This document shows positions 1-8,618 of a stretch of 64,000 nucleotides of DNA, piece by piece (within the stretch, counting starts at the first letter, position 1; every line of letters begins with the position of its first letter). The DNA is taken from NCBI GenBank assembly GCA_900316965.1, contig ONEY01000001.1, positions 124,001-188,000 on the forward strand, written 5' to 3'. Under the pieces are notes generated by a model that saw only the letters and a list, made by a program, of their open reading frames with translations, searched no databases and was not told the DNA's origin. The DNA comes from an uncultured Bacteroidales bacterium (GTDB lineage Bacteria; Bacteroidota; Bacteroidia; Bacteroidales; P3). Made by a program: the position numbers and the translations under genes.

Positions 1-2
1 AC

Positions 3-332
3 ATCATTAATGGCTCGGTGAACAAAGATGTCTTCGGCGGCGGACTGGGAACCAGCGCCGTAGTTACCGCCAACACTCAGGTGAATATATATTCAAAAGT
101 GAAGGGCAACGTTTTCGGCGGTGGCAATGCCGCAGCTGTCACTGGCAACACCAACGTTAATGTTCAAGGCCATTCAGTGGTTAAAGGCAATGTCTTTGGC
201 GGCGGCAATGAGGCCGCTATAAGTGCTGACACTAAAGTTATCATCAAAGACAACCCCCATTTATACGGCAATGTGTATGGCGGTGGAAACCGAGGCCCTG
301 TGGGAGGAAACACCAAAGTGATTGTGAAATAG
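3..332 (+). CDS. C-terminal fragment of a VFGGGN-repeat surface protein
   Basis: The reading frame is open at the left window edge, so only about the last 109 residues are seen. A GTG at 18 is inside the gene and is not a real start. The visible part is a tandem repeat with the core VFGGGN or VYGGGN every 30 residues or so, separated by short beta-rich segments of the type TxVNV or TKVII. Gly/Asn/Val-rich repeats like this suggest a beta-solenoid on a large secreted or surface protein; that fold is inference. There is no T9SS-type C-terminal sorting domain in what is visible, and the repeat runs to the stop. Function unknown. Confidence 0.7.
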   Translation: MINGSVNKDVFGGGLGTSAVVTANTQVNIYSKVKGNVFGGGNAAAVTGNTNVNVQGHSVVKGNVFGGGNEAAISADTKVIIKDNPHLYGNVYGGGNRGPVGGNTKVIVK

Positions 333-355
333 AACAAATAAAAAAAATAGAAAGA

Positions 356-383
356 CCGTTTTAACATTCTTTCGTTATAACGG
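356..383 (+). repeat. Inverted repeat upstream of rnr
   Basis: Arms CCGTTTTAAC (356-365) and GTTATAACGG (374-383) pair over 10 bp with one T-T mismatch around an 8-nt loop. It lies between the stop of the repeat protein and the RNase R start. No T-run follows on the plus strand, so it is not a clear intrinsic terminator. It could be an mRNA 3' end or an operator. Confidence 0.4.
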
Positions 384-405
384 AAAAGAAAAAAAACAAA
401 ACGAT

Positions 406-2739
406 ATGACTACAGAAAACACACAAACCAAAATACTTAAAATCTTTGCCAACTCTCCATTTACAGCATTCAACTACAAGCAGATTTCGTCGAAAGTAGG
501 CGCTTATGACAAAGCCTCGCGACAGCTGGTGCAGTCGACAATTCTAGAGATGGCAGAAAACAAAATCCTCGTTGAAGAGGGTCGCGGCAAATACAAGATC
601 AACCCGAAACATATCAACGACGACCTGCTTCCCAAAAACTACATCATCGGCAACATCGATATGAAGCAGACAGGCAAAGCCTATGTCATTCCCGAGGAAG
701 AGGGTCGCGAAGATGTTATGATAGCCCCCAATTACACCCGCCACGCCCTTCACGGCGACAGGGTGAAGGTTCTTATGTTCCCTCAGCGCAAGATGCACAA
801 ACCCGAAGGCCAGGTGGTGGAGATACTACAGCGAGCCAAAAGCCGCTTTGTGGGTCGCATTCAGAAGATGGACAAATTTGCCTTCCTGGTGTGCGACAAC
901 CGCAACATGGTGGTTGACATCTTTATACCTCTCAGCGACTTGGCAGGTGCCGAGGACGGCGAGAAAGCAGTGGTAGAGATGACCGACTGGCCAGAGCAGA
1001 TGCACAACCCCGTGGGTCGTGTGGTGAAACGCCTAGGACGCCCCGGCGACAACAACGTGGAGATGCAGTCTATACTGGCAGAATATGACTTCCCTCTCGA
1101 CTTCCCCGCCGAGGCTGAGAAGGAGGCTTCGAAAATAAAGAACCCCACGAAAAAAGAGATGGAAAGCCGACGCGACTTCCGCAAAACGACGACATTCACC
1201 ATCGACCCCGCCGACGCCAAGGACTTTGACGACGCCATCTCGTTCCAGCATCTCAAAAACGGCAATTTCGAAGTTGGCGTTCATATAGCCGACGTGTCGT
1301 ATTACGTCCGCCCTGGCAGTGCCATAGACCGTGAGGCCTACGACCGTGGCACCAGTGTATACCTTGTAGACCGCACCATCCCCATGCTGCCTGAAAAACT
1401 CTGCAACGAGGTGTGCTCGCTACGCCCCAACGAGGACAAGCTGTGTTTCAGCGCCGTCTTTGAGATGAACGAAAAAGCCGAAGTGCTGAACCGCTGGTTT
1501 GGAAAGACGGTGATATGCAGCGACCGTCGCTACAGCTACGAAGAGGCACAAGCTATTATTGAGAGCGGAGAGTGCTCGGCAGAGAGCAAAGAGGCCGACG
1601 CGGCGGTGCTGGAGCTTCACAAGCTGGCAACGATACTGAGGGAGGCTCGCTACAAAGAGGGCGCCATTAATTTCGACAGCCAGGAGGTGAAATTCCAACT
1701 TGACGAAAATGGCAAACCCATAGGCGTCTATATCAAAGAGCAGAAAGAGGCCAACTGGCTGATAGAGGAATTTATGCTGCTAGCCAACCGCAACGTGGCA
1801 GAGAGCATAGGAAACACAAAAAAAGGCAAAGAGTCGAGTAAATCTAGAAAAACTAGAGAGTCTGGCAAAACCTTTGTCTACCGCGTCCATGACGAACCCA
1901 ATCCTGAGAAGCTGAACACCTTTGTTGAATTTGTCACCAAACTTGGCTTCAAAATGAAAGTAGGCAGCCGCAAAGCCTTGGCCGACAGCTACAACAGGCT
2001 CTTCGAACAAATTGCCGGTCGCGGTGAAGAGTACATGATTGACAGCATAGCCATACGCACAATGTCGAAAGCCTACTATTCGACAGAAAACATAGGACAC
2101 TATGGGTTGGCGTTCCCATTCTACACCCATTTCACCTCTCCCATACGCCGGTACCCCGACTTGATGGTACACCGATTGCTGGAACGCTACCTGGAAGGCG
2201 GCAGCAGCGTCGACGCCAACGAATATGAAGAATACTGCAAACACTGCTCCATCATGGAGAAGAAAGCCGCTGACGCAGAACGCACCAGCGTGAAATACAA
2301 GCAAGCCGAATACCTCAGCGACAAGATAGGCAAAGTGTTCGACGCCAACATATCGGGAGTGAGCAAATGGGGCATATATGCAGAGATTGAGGGCAACAAA
2401 TGCGAAGGCATGATACCCATTGGATCGTTGAAAGGCGACTACTACATGCTAGACGAAGACAACTATCAAGTGATAGGACGCCGCTACGGCAAATGCTACA
2501 AGCTAGGCGACGCTGTGAAGATCAGAGTGCGCAACGTAGACATGTTGAAAAAGCAGATAGACTTCGACCTAGTAGAAGACATCCCCCAAGAAAGCAACCA
2601 ATCCAGAGAATCTAGAAACTCTAGACAATCTAGAGAGTCTAAAAAAACTAGAGACTCTAAACAATCTAGAAACTCTAGAGACTCTAAAAAATCCCCCAAA
2701 AACAAGAAAACCAAGAAATCCAAGAAAAATGACAGATAG
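406..2739 (+). CDS. rnr: Ribonuclease R with Ser/Arg-rich insert and tail
   Basis: A 3'-5' exoribonuclease (RNase II/RNB family) that degrades structured RNA in the cytoplasm. Visible order: an N-terminal winged-helix/RNase R domain (about 1-80), cold-shock OB domains (about 80-230), and the RNB catalytic domain with the DPADAKDFDDA metal site at residues 267-277. A YRVHDEP segment follows from 492, the TSPIRRYPDLMVHR motif lies near 570-585, and an S1 domain spans about 640-725. Two features are odd. An 11-residue Ser/Arg/Lys/Glu insert (residues 476-486) sits in the RNB domain just before YRVHDEP. A similar (S)R-(N/E/D/Q)-S repeat makes up the last 45 residues. At DNA level both are built from TCTAGA-like units. 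Basic tails are common in RNase R, but the internal copy is unusual. At 777 aa the length is normal for the family. Confidence 0.97.
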   Translation: MTTENTQTKILKIFANSPFTAFNYKQISSKVGAYDKASRQLVQSTILEMAENKILVEEGRGKYKINPKHINDDLLPKNYIIGNIDMKQTGKAYVIPEEEGREDVMIAPNYTRHALHGDRVKVLMFPQRKMHKPEGQVVEILQRAKSRFVGRIQKMDKFAFLVCDNRNMVVDIFIPLSDLAGAEDGEKAVVEMTDWPEQMHNPVGRVVKRLGRPGDNNVEMQSILAEYDFPLDFPAEAEKEASKIKNPTKKEMESRRDFRKTTTFTIDPADAKDFDDAISFQHLKNGNFEVGVHIADVSYYVRPGSAIDREAYDRGTSVYLVDRTIPMLPEKLCNEVCSLRPNEDKLCFSAVFEMNEKAEVLNRWFGKTVICSDRRYSYEEAQAIIESGECSAESKEADAAVLELHKLATILREARYKEGAINFDSQEVKFQLDENGKPIGVYIKEQKEANWLIEEFMLLANRNVAESIGNTKKGKESSKSRKTRESGKTFVYRVHDEPNPEKLNTFVEFVTKLGFKMKVGSRKALADSYNRLFEQIAGRGEEYMIDSIAIRTMSKAYYSTENIGHYGLAFPFYTHFTSPIRRYPDLMVHRLLERYLEGGSSVDANEYEEYCKHCSIMEKKAADAERTSVKYKQAEYLSDKIGKVFDANISGVSKWGIYAEIEGNKCEGMIPIGSLKGDYYMLDEDNYQVIGRRYGKCYKLGDAVKIRVRNVDMLKKQIDFDLVEDIPQESNQSRESRNSRQSRESKKTRDSKQSRNSRDSKKSPKNKKTKKSKKNDR
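2599..2691 (+). repeat. Degenerate CTAGA-unit repeat in the rnr 3' end
   Basis: A run of short degenerate units built around AATCTAGA, ACTCTAGA and AGAGACTCTA encodes the Ser/Arg tail of RNase R. A shorter stretch of the same units occurs in frame at 1831-1863 inside the catalytic domain. The similarity is visible at DNA level, not only in the protein. Confidence 0.75.
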
Positions 2740-2823
2740 CCATTTAGGACAATCGGTTAAACCATCCAGAAAATCTTAACAAAAACGTAACCGTCATTTT
2801 TCTCATTATTTGAAGAGTGTAAG

Positions 2824-2831
2824 TATTTTTG
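2824..2831 (+). promoter_or_regulatory. Candidate -7 box for the Na/Pi transporter gene
   Basis: TATTTTTG matches the Bacteroidota -7 consensus TAnnTTTG. It would start transcription at the inverted repeat that begins at 2831. No TTTG is found at the usual 19-20 nt upstream, so the assignment rests on the -7 box alone. Confidence 0.4.
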
Positions 2832-2862
2832 TGACGTTGGAAATAAGTTTTACCAACGTCAC
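2831..2862 (+). terminator. Perfect 10-bp hairpin followed by a T-rich tract
   Basis: Arms GTGACGTTGG (2831-2840) and CCAACGTCAC (2853-2862) are perfectly complementary around a 12-nt loop, and ATTTTATTTTTATT follows. This fits an intrinsic terminator for rnr. It ends only 27 nt before the next start codon and directly follows a -7 box, so it could instead be a 5' UTR element or operator of the transporter gene. Confidence 0.55.
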
Positions 2863-2889
2863 ATTTTATTTTTATTCAATATATTACCT

Positions 2890-4617
2890 ATGAGTTTTAG
2901 CGACATTGTTTTTGTAATTTTGAATTTAGTGGGAGCTTTGGCTGTGTTCCTCTTTGCCATGAAGCTTATGAGCGAAGGTCTGCAGAAAATAGCCGGAAGC
3001 AAAATGCGTTCGGTGCTGAAGCACATCACTGGCAATCCAATAAGTGGCATTCTGACAGGTACTGTTGTCACCGCCGCCATTCAGAGCTCGTCGGCAACGA
3101 CAGTGATGGTGGTAGGCTTTGTCAACGCCGGACTCCTATCGCTAGCTGGCGCCGTGGCAGTCATTATGGGAGCCAACATTGGCACCACTGTGACAGCGTG
3201 GATCATCACCCTTTTCGGTCTTGGCGACAGCGCCGGAGGATTCAGTTTGCCTATGCTGTTGGCGGCAATAAGCTTGTTTTTCGTCTTCTCAGGTCGCGAC
3301 AGAATGAAATCTATAGGTCAGACCGTTATAGGTCTTGCCCTTCTCCTTGTTGGTATGGAGCTGTTGCAAGAGCCTCTGGCCAACCTTGACCAATACCCCA
3401 ATTTCCTCCATGCCATATCGACACTCAGCGACTTTGGTTTCTGGTCAATACTTATATTCATAGCCATAGGAGCCATACTTACCTGCTTAGTACAGGCCTC
3501 CGCAGCCATGATGGCCATCACATTGGTGATGTGCTACAATGGATGGATAGGCTTTGATGTCGCCGTGGCGCTAGTGATGGGTCAGAATATAGGTACCACC
3601 ATCACCGCCAATCTGGCAGCACTTGTTGCCAATGCCGCCGGCAAGAAAGCAGCACGTGCCCACCTGGTATTCAACGTTGTCGGCGTCATCCTAACACTCA
3701 TTTTCTTCTCACCGTTGATGCAACTTATTGCCTACGCCACCAATTCCATTACCGGTTGCAGCCCCTATGCCTCTATTGACGACCCGCTATACAACCGCGA
3801 GTCGGTACCATTGGCAATATCGTTGTTCCACACCATCTTCAATGTCTGCAACACAATTATACTTGCCTTCTTTATACCCCAGATACTGAAAATAGTAAAC
3901 TGGATGGTGAAGAGCCCTGTGGAGGAGAACGAAGACGACTTCCGCCTCACCTATATCGAAGGCAACTGGCTCTCCACGGCCGAGCTCAACTTGCAGTCGG
4001 CCAAGAGCGAAATAGAGGTCTTCTCGCAACGTGTGCTGCGTATGTACACCTTCCTGCCCGGTCTTCGCACCGCCAAAAACGAAGATGAATTCGAGGCTAT
4101 TATGCACCGCATAGAAAAATATGAGGGCATAACCGACAGAATGGAGCAGGAAATCACCAAATTCCTTACCCGTGTGGGCTCCGGTGATGTCAGCCAGCAT
4201 GGTTCGGAACGAATAAGCTCGATGCTGCGCATTATCGACAACCTTGAAAGCATTGGCGACGCAATATACCAAATAGCCATAACTCGCAAAAACAAACGCG
4301 AGGATGCAGTCCATTTTGACGCAAGCCTCAACGCAAACCTAGCACACATGAGCGAACTGGTGCAGAAGGCCCTAGACGTTATGGACAGCAATCTCAAAGA
4401 CTACGACAATGTGGACCTCGACGCCGCCTATGCTGCCGAGAACGACATCAACGCTTACCGCGACATGCTGAGGTCGCAACACCTCGACGCTCTGAAACTT
4501 GGCATTTACAACTACGCCATAGGCAACGCCTACAGCGGCCTTTACGCTTTGTATGAAAAACTTGGCGACTACATCATCAATGTCAGCGAAGCCATTGGAG
4601 GTAAAAAAATAGATTAA
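2890..4617 (+). CDS. Na/Pi cotransporter family protein with PhoU-like C-terminus
   Basis: An inner-membrane sodium-dependent phosphate transporter of the NptA/PNaS (Na_Pi_cotrans) family. The first ~340 residues are hydrophobic and hold two inverted family repeats: one with the QSSSATT signature near residue 65 followed by GANIGTT, the other with QASAA near 205 followed by GQNIGTT. The rest is soluble, helical and PhoU-like (about 350-570), as in many bacterial homologues, and probably senses or regulates transport. The 575-aa length is typical. The ATG start directly precedes a hydrophobic segment. It stands alone between rnr and a metallo-hydrolase gene. The real substrate could be another anion. 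Confidence 0.9.
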   Translation: MSFSDIVFVILNLVGALAVFLFAMKLMSEGLQKIAGSKMRSVLKHITGNPISGILTGTVVTAAIQSSSATTVMVVGFVNAGLLSLAGAVAVIMGANIGTTVTAWIITLFGLGDSAGGFSLPMLLAAISLFFVFSGRDRMKSIGQTVIGLALLLVGMELLQEPLANLDQYPNFLHAISTLSDFGFWSILIFIAIGAILTCLVQASAAMMAITLVMCYNGWIGFDVAVALVMGQNIGTTITANLAALVANAAGKKAARAHLVFNVVGVILTLIFFSPLMQLIAYATNSITGCSPYASIDDPLYNRESVPLAISLFHTIFNVCNTIILAFFIPQILKIVNWMVKSPVEENEDDFRLTYIEGNWLSTAELNLQSAKSEIEVFSQRVLRMYTFLPGLRTAKNEDEFEAIMHRIEKYEGITDRMEQEITKFLTRVGSGDVSQHGSERISSMLRIIDNLESIGDAIYQIAITRKNKREDAVHFDASLNANLAHMSELVQKALDVMDSNLKDYDNVDLDAAYAAENDINAYRDMLRSQHLDALKLGIYNYAIGNAYSGLYALYEKLGDYIINVSEAIGGKKID

Positions 4618-4666
4618 CACAAACTAATACACAACACGTCTAACAAGACGGAATGACACTGATATC

Positions 4667-5359
4667 TTGAACATTACATACATATATCACAGCTGCTTCG
4701 CTCTAGAGACCGAGAGTGCCTTGGTAGTGTACGACTATTGGAGAGACAACGACAGCGGCACACTCCATAAAAAGATTGAAGAGCGTGGCGAGAAAGTGCT
4801 CTACTTCATTGTATCGCACTTTCACGAAGATCACTACAACGAAGAGATATTGAACTATGCTGACGCACGCCTGCTGGTGTCGTACGACACCCAGAAGAGA
4901 CGTCGTATAGAGAAAGAACGTCCTACAGCAATATTGCGCCCTGGTGACATCTACGAAGATGAGAATCTGCGTCTCAACGCATTGCGGTCGACAGATGTAG
5001 GCATAGCCACTTTGGTGACACTGCCCGACGGTACTACAGTATACCATGCCGGCGACAACAACAACTGGTACTTCCCCGAAAATGAGGAAGAGCATATAAA
5101 ATGCACACTTGACGAAATGGAGGGCATGTTCATCTCCAACCTTCGCGAAGTGAGGGCAATAACTAAAAACGTAGACCATGCCATGTTCCCTGTAGACCCA
5201 CGCCTGGGAAGCGAGATGTTGCGAGGTTCGTGCCAATGGCTGCAGCAGATTAACACCAAGCATTTCTACCCCATGCACTGCTGGGAGCAGTACGAAGAGG
5301 TTAAAGCCGGCATAGCCGAACTAAAAGAACTCTTCCCAGAAGTAGAATTTATAATCTAG
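4667..5359 (+). CDS. MBL-fold metallo-hydrolase
   Basis: A small (230 aa) metallo-beta-lactamase-fold protein. The zinc-binding signature SHFHEDH (H-x-H-x-D-H) is near residue 51-57, and further ligands are suggested by YHAGDNN (about 126) and the His near PMHCW at the C-terminus. The family (UlaG-like/MBL hydrolases) acts on varied substrates, and nothing here names one. The only start giving the expected N-terminal strand (NITYIYHSCF) is TTG at 4667, because the nearby ATG at 4653 runs into a stop in its own frame. The gene ends 6 bp before the convergent acyltransferase gene. Confidence 0.85.
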   Translation: MNITYIYHSCFALETESALVVYDYWRDNDSGTLHKKIEERGEKVLYFIVSHFHEDHYNEEILNYADARLLVSYDTQKRRRIEKERPTAILRPGDIYEDENLRLNALRSTDVGIATLVTLPDGTTVYHAGDNNNWYFPENEEEHIKCTLDEMEGMFISNLREVRAITKNVDHAMFPVDPRLGSEMLRGSCQWLQQINTKHFYPMHCWEQYEEVKAGIAELKELFPEVEFII

Positions 5360-5364
5360 GTGCT

Positions 5365-6744
5365 CTAGTAGATCTCCCCTAGCTGTTTTTGGGTCTCTCT
5401 CAGAGCTTTCATCTTGCTGGGCTTCACCATCCACAAAAACCAGTAGCGCAGATTGTTGCCTACGGCCTTGAGGCTATTGACAACAGGGCCCGCCAAGATG
5501 GCTCCCAGGTGTACCACGGCCACAGCCACCAAGCCCCACCATGCTCCCAATGGAGCAAGGTTGCTCATCCACATGCCACCACAGCATGCCATAACGATAG
5601 AGATGACAATACCATAAATTATTGACAACAAGAAACGTATGCCAAAATTCACGGAGCTACGGAACTGTGGGTCGCCAATGAGCGAGCGCATCAAAAGATG
5701 GGTAGGCAACATTGGGAAGGGATAGCACACCAGGCAGAAGAGCAGGATCCAGCGTACTGCAGGAACCATGATGGCAGCGACAAGAAGAGCCGCAAGTGGA
5801 ATGAAGGCACCCAAGGTGGCAAGAAGCCCCCAATGGTTGGCGGCGTCGACAGGACGCATCCGCAGCTGACGGCACAAGTTGAGATATTTGCGCGCAGTCT
5901 CTATTATTGAGTTGTATTTGGGGTCGGCAGCCTCGGCGCAGGAGTCGAGCCGCTGAGAGATGGCCTGACGAGTTATGAAACGGTTCCAAGCATTGTTGCG
6001 GAGACCCTTACGTTTGCGCTCAGGAGTGTTGAGAACCTGTGATACTGTGAGTATCTCGTCATAATGCTCTTCGTGGCGTATGTCGTGCATCAGCGGACTG
6101 AGGGCCGTGGAAAGAGCATGGCGCATTTCGTTTAGAGCGACAGGCTCGTTTTCGACAAAATCCTTCATGAAAGGCTGCACAGGAATAGGTTTGCCGATAT
6201 TGACAACGAGGTTGGCATAGGGACGCTCATACTCGTCGAAGTCGATACCCGTAGGCACTATGTAAAGCGGATGGTCGCCAAGTTTAAGCTGCGTCTCACC
6301 GGCAATACGGAACATACCTTTGCCCATCGGGAGCAAATGGTGACGGTCGTTGTGACGTCCTTCTGCCATAAGGCAGAGAGGGAAACCGTCGAGAAGAACA
6401 TCGCGAGAGCGGTCAAATATTTCGTTGTTTTTACCAAGGTTACTCTGTCCGTCGCGGATACGATATACCGGGAGTATCTTGAGGAAAGTCAGGATGGCAC
6501 GAATCACCGGTTTGGCAAAGATGTCGGCGCGAGCAAGAAAGACAGGGGGTTTAGGAGCAAAGTTAAGCACCGCCAAAGGCTCCATAAGAGCCTGCTGGTG
6601 ACAAGGAGCTATGATATAAGCCCCATCGACAGGAAGGTTCTCCAATCCACGGACAACAAAACTCTGATAATGACATCGTGTACCAAACTGTACAAGAGGA
6701 CTCAATATATTATATAAAACATTATTATCTTGTATCGCTTTCAT
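5365..6744 (-). CDS. PlsC-type 1-acylglycerol-phosphate acyltransferase
   Basis: A membrane-bound phospholipid or lipid acyltransferase of the PlsC/LPLAT superfamily. The acyltransferase domain is in the first ~200 residues, with His49 in APCHQQALMEP and an EGRHND block in place of the usual FPEGT. Two or three membrane segments lie near 310-420. The family usually has HX4D, and related Bacteroidota proteins, as I recall them, have HQNALMD. Here an acidic Glu55 stands where Asp is expected. The ATG at 6744 is preferred over a TTG two codons upstream, and a well-spaced promoter lies 42 nt upstream. The substrate is unknown: lysophosphatidate, ornithine lipid or another lyso-lipid. Confidence 0.82.
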   Translation of the reverse strand: MKAIQDNNVLYNILSPLVQFGTRCHYQSFVVRGLENLPVDGAYIIAPCHQQALMEPLAVLNFAPKPPVFLARADIFAKPVIRAILTFLKILPVYRIRDGQSNLGKNNEIFDRSRDVLLDGFPLCLMAEGRHNDRHHLLPMGKGMFRIAGETQLKLGDHPLYIVPTGIDFDEYERPYANLVVNIGKPIPVQPFMKDFVENEPVALNEMRHALSTALSPLMHDIRHEEHYDEILTVSQVLNTPERKRKGLRNNAWNRFITRQAISQRLDSCAEAADPKYNSIIETARKYLNLCRQLRMRPVDAANHWGLLATLGAFIPLAALLVAAIMVPAVRWILLFCLVCYPFPMLPTHLLMRSLIGDPQFRSSVNFGIRFLLSIIYGIVISIVMACCGGMWMSNLAPLGAWWGLVAVAVVHLGAILAGPVVNSLKAVGNNLRYWFLWMVKPSKMKALRETQKQLGEIY

Positions 6745-6785
6745 TGACAAAGATATATAGTTGAATTAACATTTTTTTTGTTTTG

Positions 6786-6816
6786 CAAATGTACATAAAA
6801 TCTTGAGATAATCAAA
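6786..6816 (-). promoter_or_regulatory. Promoter for the acyltransferase gene
   Basis: On the minus strand, TTTG (6816-6813), 19 nt, then TACATTTG (6793-6786) matches the Bacteroidota TTTG-N19-TAnnTTTG arrangement. The predicted 5' UTR is about 36 nt. A second -7-like box (TATCTTTG, 6755-6748) is so close to the ATG that it would give a leaderless mRNA. Confidence 0.65.
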
Positions 6817-6994
6817 CAGCTGATGAAAAGTTTGAATTATTGTCGATTGCTCGCCACAAGCAGCGAAAACATCATATACATTATGAATCCTATTGCAAGT
6901 TTTTTCCATTTAAAGATACGAAAATAAAGATTACTCAGTTATTTAATAGTGATTGTAATAGCGACTCAATATAACTTTTCAATCTCTGATAACC

Positions 6995-7615
6995 ATGACT
7001 AAAGCGAGGCTGCTTACATATCTTCTTTTGACGGCATGCGGTATAGCAACAGCCCAAGTGCCATCGAACGCCACCCGGTTGCAAGGCTATGGCAGCAACC
7101 ATATTCTTAGCTATGCCACAGTGCAAAACGGCGACACTATACCTATTATCCACCTCAATACAGTGACCATTTCAACGAAATGGGCATTGCTGACAAACAA
7201 AGAGATACGCAAAAACCAAAAACTTATCCGCAACGTTAAGAAGACCCTACCCTATGCCAAAGAGGCGCGACGACGACTGCAGGAACTAGAGAAAGAGATG
7301 GCAAGTCTGCCACCCAAAAAAAGGAGCGAATACATAAAAAGAGTGGAGAAAGAGCTGCTGGATGAATTCCAGGAGGATTTGGAGAAAATGACCTTCTCGC
7401 AAGGCAAAGTGCTGCTGAAACTTGTTGACCGCGAGACTGGCAACAACTCATACACCCTTGTCGCAGACCTTAGAGGCAAATTCCGAGCCTCATTCTATAA
7501 CACCTTTGCGCGTATGTTCGGCTTTAATATGAAGGAACGTTTCGACCCTAAACGCAACAAAGAAGACAACCTCATTGACCGTATTGCACGCTCTGTGGAG
7601 CTAGGCCGGATATAA
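6995..7615 (+). CDS. DUF4294 domain-containing protein
   Basis: A 206-aa exported protein. It has a signal peptide (about 1-20, ending near TAQ), a short N-terminal strand region (DTIPIIHLNTVTI), a charged helical coiled-coil-like part (65-125), and the conserved C-terminal block in which KLVDRETGNNSY leads to RASFYNTFARMFGFNMKERFDP. This matches the Bacteroidota family DUF4294 from memory; its function is unknown. It lies between a divergent acyltransferase and an NlpC/P60 gene. Periplasmic location is inferred from the signal peptide. Confidence 0.8.
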   Translation: MTKARLLTYLLLTACGIATAQVPSNATRLQGYGSNHILSYATVQNGDTIPIIHLNTVTISTKWALLTNKEIRKNQKLIRNVKKTLPYAKEARRRLQELEKEMASLPPKKRSEYIKRVEKELLDEFQEDLEKMTFSQGKVLLKLVDRETGNNSYTLVADLRGKFRASFYNTFARMFGFNMKERFDPKRNKEDNLIDRIARSVELGRI

Positions 7616-7700
7616 TAAACCGCTGGCAGTAAGAATTTACCCTCAACAGGCAGACAATTATATTATTCAAGTAAAACAACACCCCTATCATACTACACCT

Positions 7701-8411
7701 ATGAAAAAATGCTGTTATCTGTCGGCGGTACCGATGCGCAAAGAGGCCTCACACAGAAGTGAGATGGTCAACCAACTGCTGTTTGGCGACCTTGTTGACG
7801 TGCTGACAACAGAAGGCGACTGGGACCTCATTTGCTCAGAATATGACAATTACGAAGGATGGGTAAGCAGTCAGCAGCTCAAACCTGTCATGCAAGGCGA
7901 CATAGATATTTTCGACATGATCGCCAATACAGAAATGTGGATTCACCTAGGAGACAAAAAGGTGCTGGTGCCCGCGGGAGCGCAATACAACCACCGATGG
8001 GCAACTTCTGACAACAACGACAAGACGGCAAAGAAAACCGTCATTGGTGTGGCGGAGCAATTCCTTGGAGCACCCTATCTTTGGGGCGGACGCACAAAAA
8101 TGGGCATAGACTGCTCGGGATTGTCACAGGTGGTATTTAAAATATGCGGCAAGAAACTACCTCGCGACGCCTGGCAACAAGCAGAGACAGGTGTCGAAGT
8201 GTCACTGACGGAAAGCCGTGAAGGCGACCTGGCATTCTTCGCCAACACCGCAGGAAGGATAGTGCATGTCGGTATCATGGACGGTTGTGGTGGAATAATA
8301 CATGCCTCGGGGATGGTGCGACACGACACCATAGACGAACATGGCATCTTTAACGCCGAGAGACAAGAGTACAGCCACATGCTGAAATGCATAAAAAGAT
8401 TGGAGAAATAA
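7701..8411 (+). CDS. SH3-domain NlpC/P60 peptidoglycan hydrolase
   Basis: A 236-aa cell-wall endopeptidase of the NlpC/P60 family, which typically cleaves gamma-D-Glu-diaminopimelate bonds in peptidoglycan stem peptides. An N-terminal bacterial SH3-like segment (about 10-60) holds GDLVDVLTTEGDW and GWVSSQQL. The catalytic domain carries Cys138 in GIDCSG, His189 in VHVGI and His201 in IHASG, forming the Cys-His-His triad. No signal peptide is visible at the annotated ATG, so it may be cytoplasmic and act on recycled muropeptides, as do YkfC-type enzymes. A strong terminator follows. Confidence 0.9.
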   Translation: MKKCCYLSAVPMRKEASHRSEMVNQLLFGDLVDVLTTEGDWDLICSEYDNYEGWVSSQQLKPVMQGDIDIFDMIANTEMWIHLGDKKVLVPAGAQYNHRWATSDNNDKTAKKTVIGVAEQFLGAPYLWGGRTKMGIDCSGLSQVVFKICGKKLPRDAWQQAETGVEVSLTESREGDLAFFANTAGRIVHVGIMDGCGGIIHASGMVRHDTIDEHGIFNAERQEYSHMLKCIKRLEK

Positions 8412-8451
8412 TAAGATAAAAACTGCCAAGAAAACTTGCTCGACCTAAGGC

Positions 8452-8490
8452 GAGGTGGATGGTTCCGAAGAGACTTCACCTCTTTTTTTT
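8452..8490 (+). terminator. Intrinsic terminator after the NlpC/P60 gene
   Basis: GAGGTG (8452-8457) pairs with CACCTC (8477-8482), extended by a G-T and an A-T pair, and eight T residues follow. Confidence 0.75.
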
Positions 8491-8587
8491 GCATTACTTT
8501 CAACAGGTATATTTCCACAAATACAGTGTGCGTGCGAAGTTGAATTATTTTTTGAATGGCTGCTACACTGCATTCAAAAAAAATATG

Positions 8588-8595
8588 TAAATTTG
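8588..8595 (+). promoter_or_regulatory. Candidate -7 box for holA
   Basis: TAAATTTG matches TAnnTTTG and lies 24 nt before the holA ATG, after the terminator of the preceding gene. A TTTG at 8551 is too far upstream to be the partner -33 box. Confidence 0.45.
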
Positions 8596-8618
8596 CCTGC
8601 TAAATCCGTGTTACCTGT

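Noticed and set aside
2599-2691. TCTAGA repeats as a mobile repeat element
   Set aside because: They stay in frame within rnr and no copies with target duplications are seen elsewhere in the window.
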